Assembly: GCF_036227225.1 (NCBI RefSeq)
Contig: NZ_CP109444.1
Location: 6,987,501-7,051,500, forward strand
Reading direction: 5' to 3'
Source of the DNA: Streptomyces sp. NBC_01478
GTDB taxonomy: Bacteria > Actinomycetota > Actinomycetes > Streptomycetales > Streptomycetaceae
DNA: 64,000 bases
A program made the translations under genes and the position numbers. Below the pieces are notes generated by a model, which was given only the letters and a program-made list of their open reading frames with translations, was not told the DNA's origin and made no database searches. Below are positions 56,171 to 64,000 of the stretch, piece by piece. Position 1 is the stretch's first letter; each line of letters opens with the position of its first letter.

Positions 56171-56193
56171 GGCTGGGGGCGAGTGGTGGCTGA
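56110..56193 (+). CDS. Possible 27-residue small ORF upstream of glpD
   Basis: ATG at 56110 preceded by AGGAG at ideal spacing in an AT-richer stretch. The product is mostly hydrophobic in its middle (WTAVFFCGPVIVV), like a single membrane span. It ends 95 bases before glpD. It overlaps one DnaA-box-like site. It could be a leader peptide or a coincidence. Confidence 0.3.
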   Translation: MTVMRDWTAVFFCGPVIVVHRLGASGG

Positions 56194-56287
56194 AGTCGGG
56201 CATCCCGGTCAGAATTTGGGCAGGAGGGAAACGAACCGGGCTTCGCCGAACGGGTGCGGCCGGCGCTACCGATAGCGGGAGGCAGCG

Positions 56288-57994
56288 GTGAGGACAGCGA
56301 CACTGGGTCCGGCGCAGCGAGCCGAGGCACTGGCGGGAATGGCCGAGCGCGAACTGGATGTGCTCGTCGTGGGCGGAGGTGTGGTCGGCGCGGGCACCGC
56401 CCTGGACGCCGTGACCCGCGGTCTGTCCACGGGACTGGTCGAGGCGCGCGACTGGGCCTCGGGCACGTCCAGCAGGTCGAGCAAGCTCATCCACGGAGGT
56501 CTGCGGTATCTGGAGATGCTCGACTTCGCCCTCGTCCGCGAGGCCCTCAAGGAACGCGGACTGCTCCTGGAGCGCCTCGCCCCGCACCTGGTGAAGCCGG
56601 TGCCGTTCCTGTACCCCCTCCAGCACAAGGGCTGGGAGCGCCTCTACGCCGGCTCGGGCGTCGCGCTCTACGACGCGATGTCCATGGCTCGCGCGCACGG
56701 CCGGGGTCTGCCCACGCACCGCCACCTGAGCCGCCGTCACGCCCTGCGCGTGGCACCCGCGTTGAAGAAGGACGCCCTGGTGGGGGCCCTTCAGTACTAC
56801 GACGCCCAGATGGACGACGCCCGCTATGTGGCCACCCTGGTGCGCACGGCGTCGTCGTACGGCGCGAAAGTCGCCAACCGCGCGCGGGTGACCGGGTTCC
56901 TGCGTGAGGGCGAGCGGGTGGTCGGCGCCAAGGTGGAGGACGTCGAGGCGGGCGGCGAGTACGAGATCCGCGCCAAGCAGATCGTGAACGCCACGGGTGT
57001 GTGGACCGACGACACCCAGGCGATGGTCGGCGAGCGCGGGCAGTTCCACGTCCGGGCCTCCAAGGGCATCCACCTCGTCGTCCCCAAGGACCGCATCAAC
57101 TCCACCAGCGGACTGATCCTGCGCACCGAGAAGTCCGTGCTGTTCGTCATCCCGTGGGGCCGGCACTGGATCGTCGGCACCACCGACACCGACTGGGACC
57201 TAGACAAGGCCCACCCGGCCGCGTCCAGCGCCGACATCGACTACCTCCTTGAGCATGTGAACTCGGTGCTCGCGGTGCCGCTGACCAGAGACGACGTCCA
57301 GGGTGTGTACGCGGGACTGCGTCCCCTGCTGGCCGGCGAGTCCGACGCCACCAGCAAGTTGTCGCGCGAGCACACCGTCGCGCATCCGGTGCCGGGGCTC
57401 GTCGTCGTGGCGGGCGGCAAGTACACGACGTACCGGGTGATGGCCAAGGACGCCGTGGACGAGGCGGTGCACGGCCTCGACATGCGGGTCGCCGAATGCG
57501 TCACCGAGGACGTGCCGCTGATCGGCGCGGAGGGCTACCGGGCGCTGTGGAACGCGCGGGCGCGCATCGCCTCGAAGACCGGCATCCATGTGGTGCGCGT
57601 GGAGCACCTGTTGAACCGTTTCGGGTCGATGTCGGAGGAGGTCCTCGACCTCATCGCCAAGGACCCGACACTCGGCGAACCCCTCCAGTTCGCCGACGAC
57701 TATCTGCGCGCCGAGATCGTCTACGCCGCCTCGCACGAGGGTGCACGGCACCTGGACGACGTACTGACCCGCCGTACCCGCATCTCCATCGAGACCTTCG
57801 ACCGGGGCACGCGCAGCGCCCGTGAGGCCGCCGAGTTGATGGCACCGGTGCTCGGCTGGGACAAGGACCAGATCGAGCGCGAGGTCGAGCACTACGAGAA
57901 GCGGGTGGAGGCCGAGCGGGAGTCGCAACGCCAGCCCGACGACCTGACGGCGGACGCGGCGCGGTTGGGGGCGCCGGACATCGCGCCGCTGTAG
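56288..57994 (+). CDS. glpD: Aerobic glycerol-3-phosphate dehydrogenase
   Basis: 568 residues from a GTG after GGAGGCAGC. Oxidises glycerol-3-phosphate to dihydroxyacetone phosphate with FAD, passing electrons to quinone at the membrane. FAD motif VVGGGVVGAGTALDAVTRGL (about 26-45), SSRSSKLIHGGLRYLE, the ATP-grasp-free core RASKGIHLVVP and VIPWGRHWIVGTTDTDWD, and the C-terminal DAO_C domain (from about 410) are present. Streptomyces has more than one glpD; no glycerol operon is adjacent here. Confidence 0.95.
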   Translation: MRTATLGPAQRAEALAGMAERELDVLVVGGGVVGAGTALDAVTRGLSTGLVEARDWASGTSSRSSKLIHGGLRYLEMLDFALVREALKERGLLLERLAPHLVKPVPFLYPLQHKGWERLYAGSGVALYDAMSMARAHGRGLPTHRHLSRRHALRVAPALKKDALVGALQYYDAQMDDARYVATLVRTASSYGAKVANRARVTGFLREGERVVGAKVEDVEAGGEYEIRAKQIVNATGVWTDDTQAMVGERGQFHVRASKGIHLVVPKDRINSTSGLILRTEKSVLFVIPWGRHWIVGTTDTDWDLDKAHPAASSADIDYLLEHVNSVLAVPLTRDDVQGVYAGLRPLLAGESDATSKLSREHTVAHPVPGLVVVAGGKYTTYRVMAKDAVDEAVHGLDMRVAECVTEDVPLIGAEGYRALWNARARIASKTGIHVVRVEHLLNRFGSMSEEVLDLIAKDPTLGEPLQFADDYLRAEIVYAASHEGARHLDDVLTRRTRISIETFDRGTRSAREAAELMAPVLGWDKDQIEREVEHYEKRVEAERESQRQPDDLTADAARLGAPDIAPL

Positions 57995-58011
57995 CGACAC
58001 CGGGTCGGGTG

Positions 58012-58121
58012 CGGTCGGTTTCGGTTGGGGCCGGTTTCGGCTGGGGTCGGTCTCGCTCGGACCAGTCCTGCTCGGACCAGTCCCGCTCGGGACCGGCTTC
58101 GCTCTTGGTCGGCTTCACTCG
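58012..58121. repeat. Degenerate tandem repeat (about 15-16 bp unit) between convergent genes
   Basis: Seven imperfect units of the type CGGTTTCGGTTGGGG, CCGGTTTCGGCTGGGG, TCGGTCTCGCTCGGA, CCAGTCCTGCTCGGA, CCAGTCCCGCTCGGGA, CCGGCTTCGCTCTTGG and TCGGCTTCACTCG occupy most of the 171-base gap between glpD and the serine hydrolase gene. Confidence 0.75.
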
Positions 58122-58165
58122 AACGAGTGTCGTGATCTGGGATCTTTGTCCGGAACCCGGCCGTT

Positions 58166-59293
58166 CTACGAGGTGCGGGGGCAGAACTCGGCGGCGAGCA
58201 GGGCCGGTTCGAGGCCGGGGTCTGCGATCTCGCTCGTGTTCACACGGAAGGTGAGGACATGCCGGCCGTCGACGGTGGCTGCGGTGCGCACGTAGCTGCC
58301 CGAGATCCGGCCGTTGTGCCCCCACACCGTGGTGCCGCACGGGAGTTTCACCGGAAACAGGCCCATGCCGTACGAGCCCTGTGCGGTACGGGTGTTGAGC
58401 ATCTCGCGCAGTTGGCGCGAGGGCAGTAGTCCGCCGCCGAGCAGGGCCGAGTAGAAGCGGTCCAGATCGGCGAGCGTGGTCACCAGCTCGCCCGCGGCGC
58501 CGGCCACCCGCGGGTCGAGATCCGTGACGTCGGAGCCGTCGGCGGCGTAGGCCCGGCCGTGCGGCGCGGGAAGAGTGGTGCGGGAGCCCGGGAAGGAGGT
58601 GCCCGTCAGACGCAGCGGAGCGATGATGCGGCGCTCGGCCTCGGTGGCGTACGAGTTGCCGGTGACCTGTCGGATCACCAGGCCGAGCAGCACGTAGTTG
58701 GTGTTCGAGTAGGAGAAGCGGCCGCGATCGGCCGGAGGGTGGGTGAGGGCTATACGGATGGCCTCGGTCGGGGAGACAGGGATCGTGCCCCGGGTGAGCG
58801 CGGTGAAGTCGTACAGGCCGCTGGTGTGGGTGAGCAGGGAGCGGAGGGTCAGCGCGCGCCCGTCGTTGCCCGCTCCGTGTACCAGACCGGGCAGGTGCTG
58901 CTCCACCGTGTCGGACAGGGACAGCCGGTGTTCGGCGGCGAGTTGGAGGATCACCGTCGCGATGAAGGTCTTCGTGATGCTGCCGGCGCGGAAGTGGTCG
59001 GCGCGGGTGATGCCGGTTCCGGCTTGTGCGTAGTCCGTCCTGCCGGGTGCCTGGTCCGTCCCGGTCTGTGCCTGGTCCGTTCGGTTCCGCGCACGGTCCG
59101 TTCCGGCCCGGCTGTCGCGGGGGCCCGTGCTGTCCTGGGCCAGTAGTGCCGCCGCGGGGGCTTCGCCTCGGGTGACCAGGAGTGTGACCAGGGCGTTCGT
59201 GGCCGTTGCCGGGTGGGCCCGGGAGGGGGCCGGGGACAGGCAGAGGAGGGCCAGGGACACCGGAATGGCCAGGAGTGTCCGAGGAGTGGGCAT
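58166..59293 (-). CDS. Secreted beta-lactamase-family serine hydrolase (D,D-peptidase type)
   Basis: 375 residues from the ATG at 59293, with GGAGG upstream. The signal peptide ends near AHPAT (about residue 27). The S-x-x-K motif is S105-I-T-K108. The Y-x-N motif lies in FSYSNTNYVLLG, and WGHNGRISGS takes the place of the third motif. It belongs to the class C/esterase/D-Ala-D-Ala carboxypeptidase group; the substrate is unknown. Residues 64-91 are four tandem heptapeptides (GTDRARN-type) inserted between the signal and the catalytic domain, an apparent repeat expansion. The gene is convergent with glpD. Confidence 0.9.
   Translation of the reverse strand: MPTPRTLLAIPVSLALLCLSPAPSRAHPATATNALVTLLVTRGEAPAAALLAQDSTGPRDSRAGTDRARNRTDQAQTGTDQAPGRTDYAQAGTGITRADHFRAGSITKTFIATVILQLAAEHRLSLSDTVEQHLPGLVHGAGNDGRALTLRSLLTHTSGLYDFTALTRGTIPVSPTEAIRIALTHPPADRGRFSYSNTNYVLLGLVIRQVTGNSYATEAERRIIAPLRLTGTSFPGSRTTLPAPHGRAYAADGSDVTDLDPRVAGAAGELVTTLADLDRFYSALLGGGLLPSRQLREMLNTRTAQGSYGMGLFPVKLPCGTTVWGHNGRISGSYVRTAATVDGRHVLTFRVNTSEIADPGLEPALLAAEFCPRTS
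59021..59104 (-). repeat. Four 21-bp tandem repeats inside the serine hydrolase gene
   Basis: The repeats translate as GTDRARN, RTDQAQT, GTDQAPG and RTDYAQA (residues 64-91). Seven-codon units keep the frame. They lengthen the linker between the signal peptide and the catalytic domain. Confidence 0.8.
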
Positions 59294-59462
59294 CGTGATC
59301 CTCCGTTCTCGGAGCTCATCGTGCAGCACTTGGCTGTGTGACCTGCGGCGGATATCCGACTGATGTGCCCTCGGTGCGTGGGGAAAGGCCCCCTGGGCGT
59401 TGGGCACTTGTTCGGTGGGGGACAATGGAGGCTCTGTCAGGGCGGGTTGCATGAGGGGACGC

Positions 59463-62003
59463 ATGTCGGAGGCGGAGCGGGCGGGGACATCCCGTCAAGA
59501 CACTCGTCAGGACAAGAACGAGCGTCTTCTCGCCGGGCGGTACCGGTTGGGAGAAGTGCTCGGCCGCGGAGGCATGGGCACGGTGTGGCGTGCCGAGGAC
59601 GAAACCCTGGGCCGGACGGTCGCCGTCAAGGAGCTGCGGTTCCCGTCCAGCATCGACGAGGACGAGAAGCGCCGGCTGATCACGCGGACGTTGCGCGAGG
59701 CCAAGGCCATCGCGCGGATCCGCAACACCAGCGCGGTGACGGTCTTCGACGTGGTCGACGAGGACGACCGGCCCTGGATCGTCATGGAGTTGGTCGAGGG
59801 CAAGTCGCTCGCCGAGGCCATCCGGGAGGACGGTCTGCTCGAACCGCGGCGTGCGGCGGAGGTCGGGCTCGCGATACTCGACGTGCTCCGCTCCGCGCAC
59901 CGGCAGGGCATCCTGCACCGCGACGTGAAGCCGTCGAACGTGCTGATCGCCGAGGACGGCCGGGTCGTGCTCACCGACTTCGGTATCGCGCAGGTCGAGG
60001 GCGACCCGTCGATCACCTCCACCGGCATGCTCGTCGGCGCGCCCTCCTACATCTCCCCGGAGCGGGCCCGCGGGCACAAGCCGGGTCCGGCGGCCGACCT
60101 GTGGTCGCTCGGCGGGTTGCTGTACGCGGCGGTCGAGGGCGCACCGCCGTACGACAAGGGTTCCGCGATCGCCACGCTCACCGCGGTGATGACCGAGCCG
60201 TTGGAGGAGCCGAAGAACGCCGGGCCGTTGAAGGACGTCATCTACGGCCTGCTGAACAAGGATCCCGCCCAGCGTCTCGACGACGCGGGTGCCCGGGCGA
60301 TGCTCAACGCGGTGATCCACGCGCCGGAGCCCAAGGCGGCCGAGCCGGAGCCGGTGCCGGCGGTGGACGCCACGAGGGTGGTGCCGTTGCCCGCGCAGCC
60401 GGGGCCGGCCGAGGCCGGTGGCAAGAAGAGCGGTGGCGGGGGTTCGGCGGGGGCCGAGCGGTTGCGTGGGGCGTTGCGGTCCATGCGGAAGGCCGCGGGG
60501 GGTTCGGCGGGGGCCGGGGCGGCGACTTCGGCGGCAGCGGGTTCGGGTGTGGCTGAGGGGTCGGCTCCGGCTCCGGCTACGAGTCCGGGTTCCGCTGCGG
60601 GTACGGGATCGGGTAAGGGTCCGGGTTCTGGTGGGGCTTCAACTCCCGTTGCTGGTAAGCCCGGTGGCTCGGTTGCGGGTGCCGGTGCGGCTGGTGCCGG
60701 GACCGGTGCGGTCGGTGCTTCGGGCAAGAGTGCTTCGGGTGCTTCGGGTGCTTCGGAGGCCAGGGGCTCCAGTGGTGCGAAGGGTGCGGCGGCTGGCGGG
60801 GCTGGTGCTGCGTCTGCTGGTTCCGGGGCTGTTGCTGCTGGGTCTCGGACGCCTGGGGTGCCTTCGGCTCGGGCTGGGGGCGATTCCGGGTCGGTGACCC
60901 GTTCCGGGACGTCGACCGGCGCGGGAGCTGCGGGTGGCGCGGGCGGCACGGGTGGCGCTGCCGGTGCAGGCGCTGCGGCCGGTTCGGCGGCGAAGGTCGG
61001 TGGGGCGGACCCGGGTACGCGTGATCTGGGTGCGCAGGCGTCGGATGTGCAGGCGTCGGATGTGCAGTCGTCGGGGTTGCGGGAGCAGGGTCTGCGGGAC
61101 TCCGGTACCCGGGACAGCGGTACGCACGAAGTGGGCACGCGGGCGGACAACTCGGGTTCGGGCGGGCGGAGTTCGGGGTGGCCCGTGATGACGCCGCCGG
61201 ATCTGCCGCCGCGGTCGGTGCCGAGGGCGCCGCTCACCGATGTGGTGCCGAAGCGGACGTTGGTGATCATCGCGGTCGTCTTCCTGCTCGCGGTGATCGG
61301 GGTGGTGCTGGCGTTCACGCTCGGTGGCGGTGACGACAGCGGCTCGAAGGGGTCGAAGAAGAACGACGGCGGCAAGACGGTCGCCAGCGCGAGTGCGAGC
61401 GCGAGCGCCGGAACGGACACCAAGAAGGACGACGGCGACAAGGCGAGCACGGGCGGTGCGCAGGCCGACTCCTCGGCGACGGCGTCCGCTTCGAGCGGCA
61501 CATCGTCCTCCACCGGTAAGAACGCGTCCGGCGGGAGCGGTACCGAGACGGACGGTTCCTCGGACGGCGCCGCGGTCGTGAAGACGTACAAGGGGAGCCA
61601 GGGGTTCTCGATAGGCCTGCCCGCCGGGTGGTCGTACCAGTCGACGGACTCCGCCGGAGTCCGGTTGGTCGGCCCCGACGGGCAGAAGCTGCTGATCGCC
61701 TGGACCAGTACGCCCAAGGGCGATCCGGTGGCGGACTGGAAGAGCCAGGAGCAGTACATGACGCGCTCCGGGTACACGCGGATCCGAATAGCGGGGGTGA
61801 GCTACCGGGGCTGGAACACGGCCGACTGGGAGTTCACCTATGAGGACGGCGGGACGAAGTACCGCACGATCGACCGCGGGTTCGTCGTCAACAGTCATCT
61901 CGGATATGCGCTCATGTACACCGCGAAAGCTGCCAATTGGGACAGCGAACTCCGTAAGGACACCTGGACGACCCTGACAAAGACGTTCGAACCGAAGTCG
62001 TGA
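59463..62003 (+). CDS. Receptor-type serine/threonine protein kinase
   Basis: 846 residues from the ATG at 59463 (GAGGGGA just upstream; another ATG at 59451 is possible). The kinase domain (about 25-285) is complete: GRGGMGTVW, catalytic Lys56, HRDVKPSN with Asp154 and DFG with Asp172. A long Ala/Gly/Ser-rich cytoplasmic linker (about 300-580) is followed by a membrane span (RTLVIIAVVFLLAVIGVVLA, about 599-620), a Lys/Ser/Ala-rich stalk and an extracellular domain (about 695-846). The ligand is unknown. The next gene encodes a pseudokinase. Confidence 0.95.
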   Translation: MSEAERAGTSRQDTRQDKNERLLAGRYRLGEVLGRGGMGTVWRAEDETLGRTVAVKELRFPSSIDEDEKRRLITRTLREAKAIARIRNTSAVTVFDVVDEDDRPWIVMELVEGKSLAEAIREDGLLEPRRAAEVGLAILDVLRSAHRQGILHRDVKPSNVLIAEDGRVVLTDFGIAQVEGDPSITSTGMLVGAPSYISPERARGHKPGPAADLWSLGGLLYAAVEGAPPYDKGSAIATLTAVMTEPLEEPKNAGPLKDVIYGLLNKDPAQRLDDAGARAMLNAVIHAPEPKAAEPEPVPAVDATRVVPLPAQPGPAEAGGKKSGGGGSAGAERLRGALRSMRKAAGGSAGAGAATSAAAGSGVAEGSAPAPATSPGSAAGTGSGKGPGSGGASTPVAGKPGGSVAGAGAAGAGTGAVGASGKSASGASGASEARGSSGAKGAAAGGAGAASAGSGAVAAGSRTPGVPSARAGGDSGSVTRSGTSTGAGAAGGAGGTGGAAGAGAAAGSAAKVGGADPGTRDLGAQASDVQASDVQSSGLREQGLRDSGTRDSGTHEVGTRADNSGSGGRSSGWPVMTPPDLPPRSVPRAPLTDVVPKRTLVIIAVVFLLAVIGVVLAFTLGGGDDSGSKGSKKNDGGKTVASASASASAGTDTKKDDGDKASTGGAQADSSATASASSGTSSSTGKNASGGSGTETDGSSDGAAVVKTYKGSQGFSIGLPAGWSYQSTDSAGVRLVGPDGQKLLIAWTSTPKGDPVADWKSQEQYMTRSGYTRIRIAGVSYRGWNTADWEFTYEDGGTKYRTIDRGFVVNSHLGYALMYTAKAANWDSELRKDTWTTLTKTFEPKS

Positions 62004-62167
62004 GGCGGGTGGGTTCGGGTTTGGCGCGCCAGATCCGTCAACCCCTCTTTGTGGGTTGCCTCCGGCACGTATCGTGAGTGGTTGCGGACCGTACGCATCC
62101 AGGTATGTAGGCGGAACGGGGCGCAAGGCGAACGGAATTGACCAACCGGGCGGCCGGGGGAGGCAAC

Positions 62168-64000
62168 GTGGACGACTATGCGGGTCGGGTGCTCGCCGAC
62201 CGCTACCGCCTGCCGCTGCCGCCCTCCGACGAGTACGAACTCACCGAGTCCCGGGCCTTCGACACCTACAGCGGGCAGGAAGTCCTGGTACGCCAGGTGC
62301 CGTTGCCGGAGGTCGTCGAGGCGGAGGTGCTCGGCGAGGACGGGCTGCCCGACGGGTTCACGGCGCGTGATCGCGGGGCGCGGCGGCCGACCACGGCGCG
62401 GACCGCCACACGGCGGCCCACCGATCCGGCGGTACGGCGTGCGGTCGAGGCCGCGCAGGCCGCGGCGCGGATCCCTGATCACCCCCGGCTGGACCAGGTC
62501 TTCGACGTGTTCGCCGAGGGCGGTTCGCTGTGGATAGTGAGCGAACTGGTGTCCGCCCAGCCGTTGTCAGCGCTGCTCGTCGAGAAGCCGTTGTCGCCGT
62601 ACCGGGCGGCCGAGGTCGCGTCCGACGTGCTGATGGCGCTGCGGGTGCTGCACGCGCACGGCTGGGTGCACCGGAACATCACCGCGCGCACGGTGCTCGT
62701 CTGCGACGACGGCCGCGTGATGCTGACCGGGCTCGCGGTCGGAGCGGCGGAGGAGGCACTGTGCGGCTACGACCCGGTGCCGGTCCAGGACGGCGAGGAC
62801 GGGGCCGGGGCCGAGGGGCAGCACGGTGCCGGGGCGCCGGGGCGGCAAAGTGGCGGTGCGCAGGGGCAGTTCGGCGGCCGAGCCGGTACGGGACCCGGCG
62901 GCGGGGCGGTGGTACCCGCGGGGCCCGGTGCGCAGCAGGGCGGTTCCAGGCACCCCGGGGGTTCCACGGCTCCCGGTGGTTCGACGGCTCCGGCCGGCTT
63001 CATGGCTCCGGGCGGTTCGAGGGCTCCCTCAGGACCGGTGGCTCCAGGCGGTTCTCACTCTCCTTCTCCCTCAGGTCCCCTGGCCGCCGCGGCCGGCTCC
63101 ACAACTCCCGGCGGTTCTACGGTTCCTGCGGTCCCCGGTGACTCCCGCGGAGGCGGCGCCGGTGGTGGCGGGGCGATCGGCTTCGGGGGCGCGCGTGGCG
63201 GTACGGGCGCCGGTGCGGCCCCCGCTGCCGTAGGTCCCGGTGGTGTGGACCCCGAGGCCGCCCGGCGGGCGGCGATCGAGGCGCGGGCCGCCGGAGGGCT
63301 GCCCGGAGTCGGTGTGGAGGGCGGCGGCGGGAGCGGGTCCTCCGCCGCGCCGGCCCGCAGGGAAGCGGAGGCAGGCGGTGACGTCCGGGCCGCGCGGGCC
63401 GGGGCGATCGCCGCGTACCGGGCCGGCGCGCGAGCCGCTGCCCGCGTGCAGGAGACCCAGCCGGGGCGCCCTGCGCTGCCCGGTGCCCGGCCGGCGGCGG
63501 AGGACGACCGCGGCGCCGCACAGGCCAACGGTTCGGCCCAACTGCCGTACTCCGGCGGCAACGGCGTGGAACACACGGCCGGCACCACGCCCCCCGGCCA
63601 GATAGCCGACCCCTACGGCGTCCGCAACACCGCCTGGCACGACGCGACACCGCGCCCCGGCGCCCCGTCCCCGACAGACACGTTCCTCGGCCCGGACGCC
63701 CAGGCTCACGGCGGCGAGGCTCGTCCCTACGGCCCGGCCATCCCGGCTGACGGTGGCGAGGCTCGTCCCTACGACACGGCCGTTCCGGCTGACGGCGCCG
63801 ACGTCCATCCCTACGGCGGAGACACTCGTCCCTACGGTGCGGGTACCTCGGGCCGCGGCACGGACACGTATCCCTACGGTGCGGGTACCGCCGCCCATGG
63901 CACGGAGACGTCCCCCTACGGTGCGGGTCCCGCGCCCCACGGCACGGACACGTCCCCCTACGGCGTCCGCCAGCCCGCCGCCGGTCAACCCGTCGTACCC
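62168..64000 (+). CDS. Pseudokinase-like protein, cut by the window edge
   Basis: 611 codons from the GTG at 62168 (GGGGGAGGCAAC upstream) run in frame to the last base. Residues about 10-200 follow a kinase lobe (RVLADRYRLPL, VLVRQVPLPEVVEAE, LMALRVLHAHGWVHRNITAR), but the key residues are gone: Lys is Arg in VLVRQ, the HRD Asp is Asn170 and the DFG reads LTGLAVG. It is therefore predicted not to phosphorylate. A long Gly/Ala/Pro/Ser-rich region and 14-residue repeats follow. Its place after an active receptor kinase suggests it is that kinase's partner or substrate; that is inference. Confidence 0.88.
   Translation, partial: MDDYAGRVLADRYRLPLPPSDEYELTESRAFDTYSGQEVLVRQVPLPEVVEAEVLGEDGLPDGFTARDRGARRPTTARTATRRPTDPAVRRAVEAAQAAARIPDHPRLDQVFDVFAEGGSLWIVSELVSAQPLSALLVEKPLSPYRAAEVASDVLMALRVLHAHGWVHRNITARTVLVCDDGRVMLTGLAVGAAEEALCGYDPVPVQDGEDGAGAEGQHGAGAPGRQSGGAQGQFGGRAGTGPGGGAVVPAGPGAQQGGSRHPGGSTAPGGSTAPAGFMAPGGSRAPSGPVAPGGSHSPSPSGPLAAAAGSTTPGGSTVPAVPGDSRGGGAGGGGAIGFGGARGGTGAGAAPAAVGPGGVDPEAARRAAIEARAAGGLPGVGVEGGGGSGSSAAPARREAEAGGDVRAARAGAIAAYRAGARAAARVQETQPGRPALPGARPAAEDDRGAAQANGSAQLPYSGGNGVEHTAGTTPPGQIADPYGVRNTAWHDATPRPGAPSPTDTFLGPDAQAHGGEARPYGPAIPADGGEARPYDTAVPADGADVHPYGGDTRPYGAGTSGRGTDTYPYGAGTAAHGTETSPYGAGPAPHGTDTSPYGVRQPAAGQPVVP
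63716..63966 (+). repeat. 14-residue (42-bp) tandem repeats in the pseudokinase gene
   Basis: Six or more units of the form DTYPYGAGTAAHGT or ETSPYGAGPAPHGT, each with a PYG core, end just before the window edge. They are degenerate at the start (EARPYGPAIPADGG) and more uniform at the end. The DNA period is 42 bp, with one shorter unit. Confidence 0.85.

Overview
The window is very GC-rich, with tightly packed genes, many GTG starts, GTGA/ATGA stop-start overlaps and Streptomyces-type regulators (WhiB family, BldM, ECF sigma factors, LacI and LAL-type LuxR). This points to a Streptomyces chromosome, in the conserved core rather than an arm. The backbone order glmS, nnrE/D, alr, tsaE, tsaB, rimI, tsaD, groES, groEL, whiB-type gene, bldM, ECF sigma, guaB, guaB3 follows the order I recall from Mycobacterium tuberculosis (glmS ... 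alr ... groEL1, whiB3, sigD, guaB2, guaB3). It therefore looks like an ancestral actinobacterial block with accessory genes inserted.

Region by region. (1) 1-7 kb: a cut DUF389 membrane protein, coaA, then a two-gene polymorphic toxin locus. The toxin is a 1544-residue secreted protein with a ricin-type lectin, about 600 residues of Ala-rich coiled coil and a C-terminal deaminase-like domain. A small candidate immunity gene starts 4 bases after its stop. (2) 7-24 kb: cell-wall and housekeeping genes (glmS, acpS, nnr, an L,D-transpeptidase, alr) and the tRNA t6A genes tsaE/tsaB/rimI/tsaD. Among them are a large LAL regulator with a TTA codon, a coupled lectin/metalloprotease pair and an L,D-transpeptidase-like protein lacking its cysteine. 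(3) 24-43 kb: accessory genes between tsaD and groES. These are a broken antitoxin/PIN-toxin remnant, a xylo-oligosaccharide ABC transporter and beta-xylosidase operon with a divergent LacI regulator (bxlEFGA/bxlR type), a GH10-CBM2 xylanase sharing the same operator motif, an LCP protein, a GMC oxidoreductase, an AraC regulator, an ECF42 sigma with its DGPF partner, and a tandem pair of deacetylase lipoproteins, one degenerate. (4) 43-54 kb: groES-groEL1 with two CIRCE operators, an SDR, a MOSC protein with a divergent LysR, whiD, bldM with a BldN-type promoter, an ECF sigma, guaB and guaB3. (5) 54-64 kb: a Pro/Gln-rich membrane protein, a nucleotide-sugar dehydrogenase-like protein without its catalytic cysteine, glpD, a serine hydrolase, a receptor Ser/Thr kinase and, running off the end, a pseudokinase with 14-residue repeats.

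Two themes stand out. One is the number of enzyme-like proteins missing a catalytic residue: the YkuD-like protein, the second deacetylase, GuaB3, the sugar dehydrogenase and the pseudokinase. The other is short tandem repeats, several with a 21-bp (7-codon) period. No rRNA, tRNA, insertion sequence or CRISPR array was recognised. All functional statements rest on reading motifs by eye, and no database search was run.
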